This document shows, one piece after another, positions 8,110-13,799 of a stretch of 28,503 nt of DNA. Every line of letters starts with the position of its first letter. The first letter of the stretch is position 1. A program made the translations under genes and the position numbers. The DNA comes from an uncultured Lachnospiraceae bacterium (GTDB lineage: Bacteria > Bacillota > Clostridia > Lachnospirales > Lachnospiraceae): assembly GCA_948441955.1 (NCBI GenBank), contig CAOJQZ010000029.1, forward strand, positions 1 through 28,503, given 5' to 3'. A model generated the notes under the pieces. It worked only from the letters and a program-made list of their open reading frames with translations, was not told the DNA's origin and did not search any database.

Positions 8110-9204
8110 TTAATAACGTACATAAATCATACCTGCCTGTACCGGTCCTACCTGTACCGGCATTCCCTCTGTCGGAGCATGAATCATCTGACCGCCTCCG
8201 ATATAAATACCGCAATGATCCCAGTTCGTACATACATCTCCTGGCTGCGGATCCGTTACCTGTGGCCACGTCATAAAGGTGTAAGTTGTCCCAAGACGAC
8301 CATAACTTCCCGTCAGACAATATCCCACCAGTCCAGAACAGTCAAAGGAACTGGGGCCGGTCGCTCCCCATACATACGGAAGACCTATACATCCATATGC
8401 ACGATCTACAACAACATTTCCGGTAACAGGATTATAGGTAGGTGCCGAAGACGAATAACTATCGTCGCCGCCCGTCGTATCCTGACTTGGAGGCTGTTGT
8501 TGCTGCTGTTGCTGTTGTTGCTGACGAGCCGCCTCTGCTTCTCTTTCAGCCTCTTCTGCCTGACGCTGACGTTCCTCTTCCGCTTTTCTTTCCGCTTCAA
8601 GGGCCGCCTGAACAGCTTCCTGAATCATTCCATCAAGATTTTCTATCTCACCGCTTTTTTCTTCAATCGTAGTATTCAATTCTTCAGACTGCGCCTGATA
8701 CTCTGTCTGAAGCTCTTCGAGCTTTGCCTTATCCTCTTCCAGGCCGGTTTTTATATCGTCAACCTCCTGTACTGTGTTTTCATATTCATGAAGCATATCA
8801 CGATCATATGTATGTACCTTTTGTACATATTCAACCTGATTAAGGGCCTCCGCAATACTTCCCGAAGAAGCAACCCGTTCAAGCGCCGATCCGTCTCCTT
8901 CCTCATACATATACCTGATACGAAGCTTCATATCTTCATATTGCTTCTGCTGCTTCTCTTCTGCCGCTGCAAGATCATCCTCAGCCTTTAGAAGCTTCTC
9001 CCCGGTAGATATAAGCTGATTCTGCAGCTCATTCATCTTGGTCATAAGTTCGTTAAGCTTTGTCTGCAGACTGCCAACTTCATTTTCTGCCGCTGCTTTC
9101 TTATCCTTAAGCTCATCCACTGAAGGAGCGGCAGAAACAGTCGTTATCACCAAAGAACTTAACATAACAGAAACAATAAATGCTTTCACCAGTTTTCTCT
9201 TCAT
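8110..9204 (-). CDS. Secreted NlpC/P60 peptidoglycan hydrolase with coiled coil
   Basis: Exported cell-wall endopeptidase, 364 residues, predicted to cut peptide stems in peptidoglycan. A signal peptide (MKRKLVKAFIVSVMLSSLVI..., cut near VSAAP) is followed by a long coiled coil (about 30-200) like that of CwlO and PcsB. Next comes a charged Glu/Ala/Arg linker, ten glutamines in a row (coding 8494-8523), and a Ser/Gly/Tyr stretch. The C-terminal NlpC/P60 domain has catalytic Cys289 (FDCSG), His330 and a third polar residue His342 (MIHAP). Two extra cysteines, 325 and 331, flank the catalytic His. CwlO and PcsB coiled coils are held by FtsEX; whether that applies here is inference. The ATG follows AAAGGTGA. 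It is a paralogue of the next gene (9366-10424). Confidence 0.93.
   Translation of the reverse strand: MKRKLVKAFIVSVMLSSLVITTVSAAPSVDELKDKKAAAENEVGSLQTKLNELMTKMNELQNQLISTGEKLLKAEDDLAAAEEKQQKQYEDMKLRIRYMYEEGDGSALERVASSGSIAEALNQVEYVQKVHTYDRDMLHEYENTVQEVDDIKTGLEEDKAKLEELQTEYQAQSEELNTTIEEKSGEIENLDGMIQEAVQAALEAERKAEEERQRQAEEAEREAEAARQQQQQQQQQQPPSQDTTGGDDSYSSSAPTYNPVTGNVVVDRAYGCIGLPYVWGATGPSSFDCSGLVGYCLTGSYGRLGTTYTFMTWPQVTDPQPGDVCTNWDHCGIYIGGGQMIHAPTEGMPVQVGPVQAGMIYVRY
8494..8523 (-). repeat. CAG/CAA repeat coding for ten glutamines
   Basis: Thirty bases made only of CAG and CAA codons (ten in a row) sit in the linker of the first NlpC/P60 hydrolase. Mixed codons limit slippage, but the tract is still a candidate for length change between strains. 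Confidence 0.8.
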
Positions 9205-9235
9205 CTTTTCACCTTTCCTTAATTAATTATTCCCT

Positions 9236-9331
9236 AATCTATCGAAGTCATATTATACGTCTCCCTCAATCAATATAACTCCACTCCCTTTTACGCATCT
9301 ACAAACAGAATACAGCAACTTTCGATAGATT
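9236..9331. repeat. 11-bp inverted repeat around the hydrolase start site
   Basis: AATCTATCGAA at 9236-9246 recurs as its exact complement at 9321-9331. The right copy lies in the promoter spacer against the -35 box, and the left copy lies in the 5' untranslated region. The centres are 85 bp apart, about eight helical turns, which would suit DNA looping by a repressor. The right copy is not transcribed, so this is not an RNA hairpin. Confidence 0.45.
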
Positions 9332-9335
9332 TCAA
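9307..9335 (-). promoter_or_regulatory. Sigma-A promoter of the first NlpC/P60 gene
   Basis: The minus strand reads TTGAAA (9335-9330), a 17-bp spacer and TATTCT (9312-9307). The predicted start is near 9300, giving a leader of about 95 bases before the ATG at 9204. Confidence 0.7.
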
Positions 9336-9365
9336 TATATTTTTTTTAATTACCATAAATTTCTC

Positions 9366-10424
9366 TTACCAATAACGCACATAAGTAGGTGTTCCGACAT
9401 CATTTACATTAGAAACTTTTACAACATCACCTTCCTGAGGCGCATGAATCATCTGTCCTCCACCTATATAAATTCCTACGTGTCCAGGATAATAAACAAT
9501 ATCTCCCGGCTGTGGATCGCTTACGGTTGCCCCTGCCCCCTGCGACTCAGAATAATGTGAAAGCCCGATACCTGCTGCACTATGGCAATACATTACCAGT
9601 CCCGAACAGTCAAAACCAGAAGGACTCGCTCCTCCGTACACATAAGGAACTCCTAACTGACTCTGTGCGGCGCTTACAATCATCTGCGCCAGTGAACTGT
9701 TTCCTGTGCCGCTGTAAACCGGAGCTGTAAATTCTCCGCCCAAGCCGTCCTCAGAACTATTATCTGCTGCTTCGCCAGAATCTCCGGTGCCGCCGGCAGT
9801 CTGCTGCTGCATCTGACCATAGGTAGCCTCTGCCAGCGCAGCCTGCAGTAATTCATCTATATTATCAACCTCTGCCTTTTTGCTTTCAATCATCTCATTG
9901 AGATTATTTTCCTCTGTCTGAAAGTCTGCCTTCATAGATTCCATACTCTTTTGTTCTTCCTCAAGCGTTGTCTTTAGAGTATAAACCATCTTTTTGGCTT
10001 CTATATATTCGTTCAGCTTTTCTCTATCATAGCTGTGTACATTCTGTACATATTCCGCCTTATTCATAAGTTCAGTAAAACTGTTAGCCGTCATAAGAGC
10101 CTCTATCAAACTGCTGTCACCCTGCTCATACATGAAACGAATACGAAGCTTCATATCCTCATACTGCTTCTGCTCCACTTCTTCCGCTTCAGCCAGTTCT
10201 TCTTTAGCCTGGATAATCTCTTCTCCTTTATCTACAAGTTTTCTTTCCAACTGATTGATGTTTGATATTATTTCTGTCAGCTGGCTCTGCAGCGCATCCA
10301 CACTCTCCTGTGCCGCCTGCTTTTCCTGTTCGAGCTCATCAGCCTCCGGTGCCGCAATAACTGGGGATACAATCATTGTACCTGCCAATGTGGCTGCAAG
10401 TACAATCCTGCCAAATTTTTTCAT
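9366..10424 (-). CDS. Secreted NlpC/P60 peptidoglycan hydrolase with coiled coil (paralogue)
   Basis: Second exported endopeptidase, 352 residues, with the same plan as its neighbour. It has a signal peptide (MKKFGRIVLAATLAGTMIVS, cut near VIAAP), a coiled coil from about 28 to 200, a Gly/Ser/Asp/Glu linker without the glutamine run, and an NlpC/P60 domain. Catalytic residues are Cys273 (FDCSG), His315 (GHVGIYIG) and His327 (MIHAP), the full canonical set. Shared stretches such as EDMKLRIR, EYVQ and GGGQMIHAP mark a tandem duplication. The nearest described relatives by architecture are CwlO and PcsB. The ATG follows AAAGGAAG. Its promoter carries a WalR-like box and a cre-like site, so it is probably the more tightly controlled of the pair. 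Confidence 0.94.
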   Translation of the reverse strand: MKKFGRIVLAATLAGTMIVSPVIAAPEADELEQEKQAAQESVDALQSQLTEIISNINQLERKLVDKGEEIIQAKEELAEAEEVEQKQYEDMKLRIRFMYEQGDSSLIEALMTANSFTELMNKAEYVQNVHSYDREKLNEYIEAKKMVYTLKTTLEEEQKSMESMKADFQTEENNLNEMIESKKAEVDNIDELLQAALAEATYGQMQQQTAGGTGDSGEAADNSSEDGLGGEFTAPVYSGTGNSSLAQMIVSAAQSQLGVPYVYGGASPSGFDCSGLVMYCHSAAGIGLSHYSESQGAGATVSDPQPGDIVYYPGHVGIYIGGGQMIHAPQEGDVVKVSNVNDVGTPTYVRYW

Positions 10425-10513
10425 GATTTATTCTTCCTTTTACTAACTATTTTTTCGTCATAAAATCTCAAAATATGACATAGTTACCCCTTATATACCC
10501 CACATCTAGATTT

Positions 10514-10542
10514 ATTATACATGAAAGCGCATACTTTTGCAA
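10514..10542 (-). promoter_or_regulatory. Sigma-A promoter of the second NlpC/P60 gene
   Basis: The minus strand reads TTGCAA (10542-10537), a 17-bp spacer and a perfect TATAAT (10519-10514). The start is predicted near 10507, giving a leader of about 80 bases before the ATG at 10424. Confidence 0.82.
10521..10535. promoter_or_regulatory. cre-like CcpA site in the promoter spacer
   Basis: ATGAAAGCGCATACT fits the Bacillus cre consensus WTGNAANCGNWNNCW at every defined position. It fills the spacer between the -35 and -10 boxes, so bound CcpA would block RNA polymerase. CcpA control of this gene is inference. Confidence 0.5.
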
Positions 10543-10548
10543 TATTTT

Positions 10549-10565
10549 TTAACATTTTCGTAACA
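10549..10565 (-). promoter_or_regulatory. WalR-like box upstream of the second NlpC/P60 gene
   Basis: The minus strand reads TGTTAC-GAAAA-TGTTAA, an exact match to the WalR/VicR consensus TGTWAH-N5-TGTWAH. It ends 6 bp upstream of the -35 box, the place for an activator. WalR homologues drive cwlO in Bacillus and pcsB in pneumococcus, genes of the same architecture as this one, so function and site agree. Confidence 0.62.
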
Positions 10566-10578
10566 AATCTATCTAATA

Positions 10579-11472
10579 CTATTTCTCTGCCTCTGGAAAG
10601 GCCGGTTCCATCCTCTGTATAAATACATACATTGTGGCCGCTGCTGCAGAACATACAACTGTCAGCATCCCTACATGCATCACATCTTTAAAGATCCAGT
10701 CATACCACTGAAACTGCGTCCCGAGCACCGATATACAGTTTGCTGTTATATGTCCCATTACCGGCGCTGCAACCGATCCATATTTTTCATAAACGTATGC
10801 AAGCATCATACCCATAGCAAAACCATACAATGCCTGAACCAGATTCCCGTGTGTAATTGCAAATATCAGCGATGAATAAACTGCTGCATGTATATATTTT
10901 GTCTGTCTGCGCATACGCCTATACATCAGTCCACGATAGGTAAGCTCCTCACAGACCGGCATTAATATACCCAGACATATAAGCTGCGTACCAAGAGACG
11001 GCTGATACAATATTTCCATTGTTTCTTCATATGATTTACTATGAGAGGATATATCTAACAGAAGAATAAAATTATTCAGAACCAGACATAATGAGGCAGA
11101 TAATGTCACGGCTGCCGGATATTTCCAAAGCGGGACTCTCTTAAAAAGCGGCGCTGTTTTTTGTTTTTTCTCCGCAGTTTTATCCCGATACATCAAAAAC
11201 AGCATAACCGGAATCGTTACAGCGGCCGTTACTCCTTCCAGCGGCACCGCATAATCAAGAAGACGTTCCGCAGCCTCCAGCATGAGCTTCGCCGTGTCAT
11301 TGGTCTGTTCCATGAGACTCAGCAGGTCGCCGTTTTCTCCCTGCTCCATAATATAAATCCCGGTAAAAATAAACATCCCCAACATGGTTACTACACTGGC
11401 TATTACATATTTTATCAGCAGCGGCGACCATATCCCCCACATGCGTTTTCCATAGCTCTGTTTCTGCTCCAT
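10579..11472 (-). CDS. CPBP family intramembrane metalloprotease
   Basis: Polytopic membrane protein of 297 residues from the CPBP (CaaX protease / bacteriocin-processing, Abi) family. The three family motifs are present: EE175-176 with Arg180 in CEELTYRG, His208 in FAITHGN, and His241 with Asn245 in MGHITAN. These form the metal site within the membrane. About seven to eight hydrophobic helices are visible, with a cytoplasmic-looking basic loop at about 95-118. Bacterial members act in bacteriocin self-immunity, peptide maturation or regulated proteolysis; no bacteriocin gene is in the window, so the substrate is unknown. The ATG follows AGAGGA. No terminator is visible after it, so reading into the hydrolase gene is possible. 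Confidence 0.9.
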   Translation of the reverse strand: MEQKQSYGKRMWGIWSPLLIKYVIASVVTMLGMFIFTGIYIMEQGENGDLLSLMEQTNDTAKLMLEAAERLLDYAVPLEGVTAAVTIPVMLFLMYRDKTAEKKQKTAPLFKRVPLWKYPAAVTLSASLCLVLNNFILLLDISSHSKSYEETMEILYQPSLGTQLICLGILMPVCEELTYRGLMYRRMRRQTKYIHAAVYSSLIFAITHGNLVQALYGFAMGMMLAYVYEKYGSVAAPVMGHITANCISVLGTQFQWYDWIFKDVMHVGMLTVVCSAAAATMYVFIQRMEPAFPEAEK

Positions 11473-11543
11473 AAAAATCCTCTTTTCTACTATAATTATA
11501 TATCCTATATACCACGTATTACATTTCTATTTTACCCGTTATT

Positions 11544-11572
11544 ATTCTACTTCCCTTCTCTATAACTTTCAA
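11544..11572 (-). promoter_or_regulatory. Promoter of the CPBP protease gene
   Basis: The minus strand reads TTGAAA (11572-11567), a 17-bp spacer and TAGAAT (11549-11544). It diverges from the thiT promoter 22 bp away. Confidence 0.6.
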
Positions 11573-11594
11573 TTAAAAATTAATAAACTTTTTA

Positions 11595-11623
11595 TTGACT
11601 TTTCTCCCACTCCACTTTATTCT
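11595..11623 (+). promoter_or_regulatory. Promoter of the TPP riboswitch-thiT transcript
   Basis: TTGACT (11595-11600), a 17-bp spacer and TATTCT (11618-11623). The predicted start near 11630 puts the riboswitch at the very 5' end of the RNA. Confidence 0.78.
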
Positions 11624-11631
11624 AAAATTGT

Positions 11632-11722
11632 ATCTGGGGCGCTGAATATGGCTGAGATGTATGCTGAATGCATACAGACCCTTAAAACTTGATCCGGGTA
11701 ATGCCGGCGTAAGGAAAGGAGA
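11632..11722 (+). ncRNA. TPP riboswitch (THI element)
   Basis: The conserved TPP aptamer elements occur in order: GGGGCGC (11636-11642), GGCTGAGA (11650-11657), a 7-bp variable hairpin TGTATGC/GCATACA (11658-11676), ACCCTT (11678-11683), TTGATC, CGGGTAATGCCGGCG and AAGGAA. No terminator lies between the aptamer and thiT. The 3' end of the aptamer runs straight into the AAAGGAG ribosome site, so control is most likely at translation initiation: TPP binding would hide the site. Confidence 0.97.
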
Positions 11723-11730
11723 ACTTCATA

Positions 11731-12306
11731 ATGTCACAAAATCATTCAACTGCAGGCAGGAGCATGTCTGCCACTGCTTATACTGTCAAAAAACTTGTTT
11801 TTTCTGCTATGGGAATTGCCCTCGCAATGGTTACCTCCTATATAAAGATCTGGGAGATGCCGATGGGTGGTTCCGTCACGCTTTTATCCATGCTGTTTAT
11901 CTGTCTTATCGGATATTGGTTCGGACCGAAGTTCGGAATTGTCACTGGAATTGCATACGGGATTCTTCAATTTATAATTGATCCTTACATGCTTTCAATC
12001 CCACAGGTGCTTTTTGATTATCCGTTTGCTTTTGGTGCACTGGGCCTTTCGGGATTTTTCTGTGACCGTAAATACGGATTGCAGCTTGGTTATATCACCG
12101 GAGTTTTGGGGAGATTTCTTTTCTCTACATTATCCGGAGTAATCTTCTTTGCTGCCTATGCACCGGAAGGAATGAATCCCTGGGTATATTCTGCTCTTTA
12201 TCAGGGAAGCTATCTTGGGGCAGAAGGAATAATTACGCTTATCCTCATCTCACTTCCTCCGGTTGTAAAGGCGCTGAACACTGTAAAAATTCAGACCAGA
12301 GACTAA
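11731..12306 (+). CDS. thiT: Thiamine transporter ThiT (ECF S component)
   Basis: Substrate-binding membrane subunit for thiamine, 191 residues, of the ThiT/YuaJ family. It works with a shared energy-coupling module (EcfT, EcfA, EcfA'), not encoded here. Six hydrophobic segments are visible, and the family's characteristic regions are WEMPMGGSVTLLSMLFI (near 47-65) and the GIAYGILQFIIDPY stretch. The Trp/Tyr-rich luminal segments line the thiamine pocket in the known structure. The ATG lies 9 bases after AAAGGAG, which adjoins the TPP riboswitch; this confirms the substrate. A later in-frame ATG (residue 12) has no such site. It is followed by a bidirectional terminator. Confidence 0.96.
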   Translation: MSQNHSTAGRSMSATAYTVKKLVFSAMGIALAMVTSYIKIWEMPMGGSVTLLSMLFICLIGYWFGPKFGIVTGIAYGILQFIIDPYMLSIPQVLFDYPFAFGALGLSGFFCDRKYGLQLGYITGVLGRFLFSTLSGVIFFAAYAPEGMNPWVYSALYQGSYLGAEGIITLILISLPPVVKALNTVKIQTRD

Positions 12307-12307
12307 A

Positions 12308-12356
12308 AATACAGCGGGGACAGCGCCCTTTCTCAGCCGCTTCCCCGCTGGAATTT
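12308..12356. terminator. Bidirectional terminator between thiT and the ProXp-ala gene
   Basis: A perfect 9-bp stem CAGCGGGGA/TCCCCGCTG (12312-12320 and 12342-12350) separates convergent genes. The plus strand ends in AATTTTCT and the minus strand in TATTTTTAG, so the minus-strand tail is the better one. Confidence 0.82.
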
Positions 12357-12357
12357 T

Positions 12358-12849
12358 CTATAATTTAATCTTTACAACATCCACATCCAGATCCCATAAA
12401 AATTTGTCTAAATCCTTAAAAGATAAGAATACAGTCGCCGTATTTTCAAGGGGATGTATTCCCAAGCTCTTACACCTGCTCAAATCCTTGTCAATAAAAA
12501 ATTCCACTGCATGTTCTGTATCGTTCATAAGTCCAAATGGCGATACGCTTCCCTGCTTTAGGCCAAGATATTTTTCCAGCCTGTCCTCTGAGGCAAAGCT
12601 TACATTTCCTGCCCCAAGCTGTCTTCCAAGGGCTTTCAAATCCACTTTTTTATTTTCCTCACAGGTGACAAGGATATGCCTCTTTCCCTTGGAATCCCGT
12701 AAAAACAAATTTTTACACAGAGTTCCCTTTTCCGGCAGCCCAAGTCTGTCCATATCCTCCATTGTATGAACAGGCTCATGCTCTACCACCTCATATTTAA
12801 TTTTAAGCTTATCTAACGCGTCATATACCCGTTTCTTCTGATTCTCCAT
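12358..12849 (-). CDS. ProXp-ala-type aminoacyl-tRNA editing protein (YbaK/ProRS-associated)
   Basis: Stand-alone trans-editing deacylase of the YbaK/INS superfamily, 163 residues. Members like clostridial PrdX/ProXp-ala hydrolyse Ala-tRNA(Pro) made in error by prolyl-tRNA synthetase. Supporting motifs are the lysine-containing CKNLFLRDSKG (about 47-57) and the loop GSVSPFGL (about 103-110), both typical of ProXp-ala rather than YbaK. The substrate is inferred from family. The ATG at 12849 lies 9 bases from AAAGGAG; the upstream GTG at 12855 is only three bases away from it, so ATG was chosen. It follows dus after 23 bases and is the last gene of that operon. Confidence 0.88.
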   Translation of the reverse strand: MENQKKRVYDALDKLKIKYEVVEHEPVHTMEDMDRLGLPEKGTLCKNLFLRDSKGKRHILVTCEENKKVDLKALGRQLGAGNVSFASEDRLEKYLGLKQGSVSPFGLMNDTEHAVEFFIDKDLSRCKSLGIHPLENTATVFLSFKDLDKFLWDLDVDVVKIKL

Positions 12850-12872
12850 ATTCACTATCTCCTTTTTATTTT

Positions 12873-13796
12873 TTAAAGAAAGGCAAAAAGCCCGTCCACC
12901 GCATCTGTATAATCCTTTATCCTCTCCGCCTTTTTTATCTTTTTAAGCTGATTTTCCCTTCCCTCAAACATATTTCCCAGATAACACCAGATTTCTTTCA
13001 GTTTAAAAAGCACATTTTTATCTCCAAAATCAAGCCCTCTGTAGCCCTCGAATATTTGATCCATAAATGCACGCAGCTTCTCCATATCTCTTTCTTTTCC
13101 CCTTATTTCCTCCAGAAGGCCGGGATTGCTTATAATTCCACGTCCCAGCATGACTGCCGGAAGCTGGGGAAACTCTTCTTTAATCTTTTGACAATCTAAT
13201 ACAGTAAAAATATCCCCATTATAGCAGAGCGGATTCTTACTTTCCCTTACCGCTTCTGCGAACACGGAAAGCTTAGGTTCATTTTTATAAAAATCCCGCT
13301 GCACCCTTGGGTGAATAATCAGCTCTTTTACCGGATATTTATTATAAATTCCCAGAATTCTTTCAAATTCCTCCGCAGAATTCTTCCCTATTCTCGTTTT
13401 GATGGAAATTTCTGCCTCTGCCTCACTATAAATCCTGTCAAGAAACTTTTCAAGCTCTTCCGGCTTTGCAAGAAACCCGGCTCCCCGGTACTTGGACACA
13501 ACTGTCTTAGACGGACATCCCAGATTTAAATTTATCTCTTTATACCCAAACCTCTGAAGTTTTTTTACCGTATCAAGAAAGCCTTCTGCATGATTGCTTA
13601 ATATCTGCGGCACAAGATCCATCCCTTTATTATGATCCGGCAAAATTTCGTTTAATTCTTTTGTACTAAAGCCTTTCTTCCTATGCGGAACAAGGAAAGG
13701 AGTAAAATATTTGTCCATCGGCATATAGTATCGATGGTATGCGTTCCGGTAAATATGCGTTGTAATTCCTTCCATTGGGGCAAGATAATACCTCAT
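12873..13796 (-). CDS. dus: tRNA-dihydrouridine synthase
   Basis: FMN-dependent enzyme of 307 residues that reduces uridine to dihydrouridine in tRNA. It starts directly with LAPMEGITTHIYRNAY, the FMN-binding N-terminus of the TIM barrel. It then shows NLGCPSKTVVSKYRGAG (about 91-107), whose Cys is the catalytic proton donor. IIHPRVQRDFY and CYNGDIFT follow, then VMLGRGIISNPGLLEEI near the phosphate-binding end. The C-terminal helical domain is slightly short. Which tRNA position it modifies cannot be told. The ATG comes three bases after the stop of the upstream amylosucrase-like gene, so the two are in one transcript and likely coupled. Confidence 0.95.
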   Translation of the reverse strand: MRYYLAPMEGITTHIYRNAYHRYYMPMDKYFTPFLVPHRKKGFSTKELNEILPDHNKGMDLVPQILSNHAEGFLDTVKKLQRFGYKEINLNLGCPSKTVVSKYRGAGFLAKPEELEKFLDRIYSEAEAEISIKTRIGKNSAEEFERILGIYNKYPVKELIIHPRVQRDFYKNEPKLSVFAEAVRESKNPLCYNGDIFTVLDCQKIKEEFPQLPAVMLGRGIISNPGLLEEIRGKERDMEKLRAFMDQIFEGYRGLDFGDKNVLFKLKEIWCYLGNMFEGRENQLKKIKKAERIKDYTDAVDGLFAFL

Positions 13797-13799
13797 TGC

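Noticed and set aside
8107..8991. Open reading frame of 294 codons on the plus strand opposite the first NlpC/P60 gene
   Set aside because: It has low-complexity leucine and arginine runs that mirror the antisense glutamine and glutamate codons, no ribosome site and no family resemblance.
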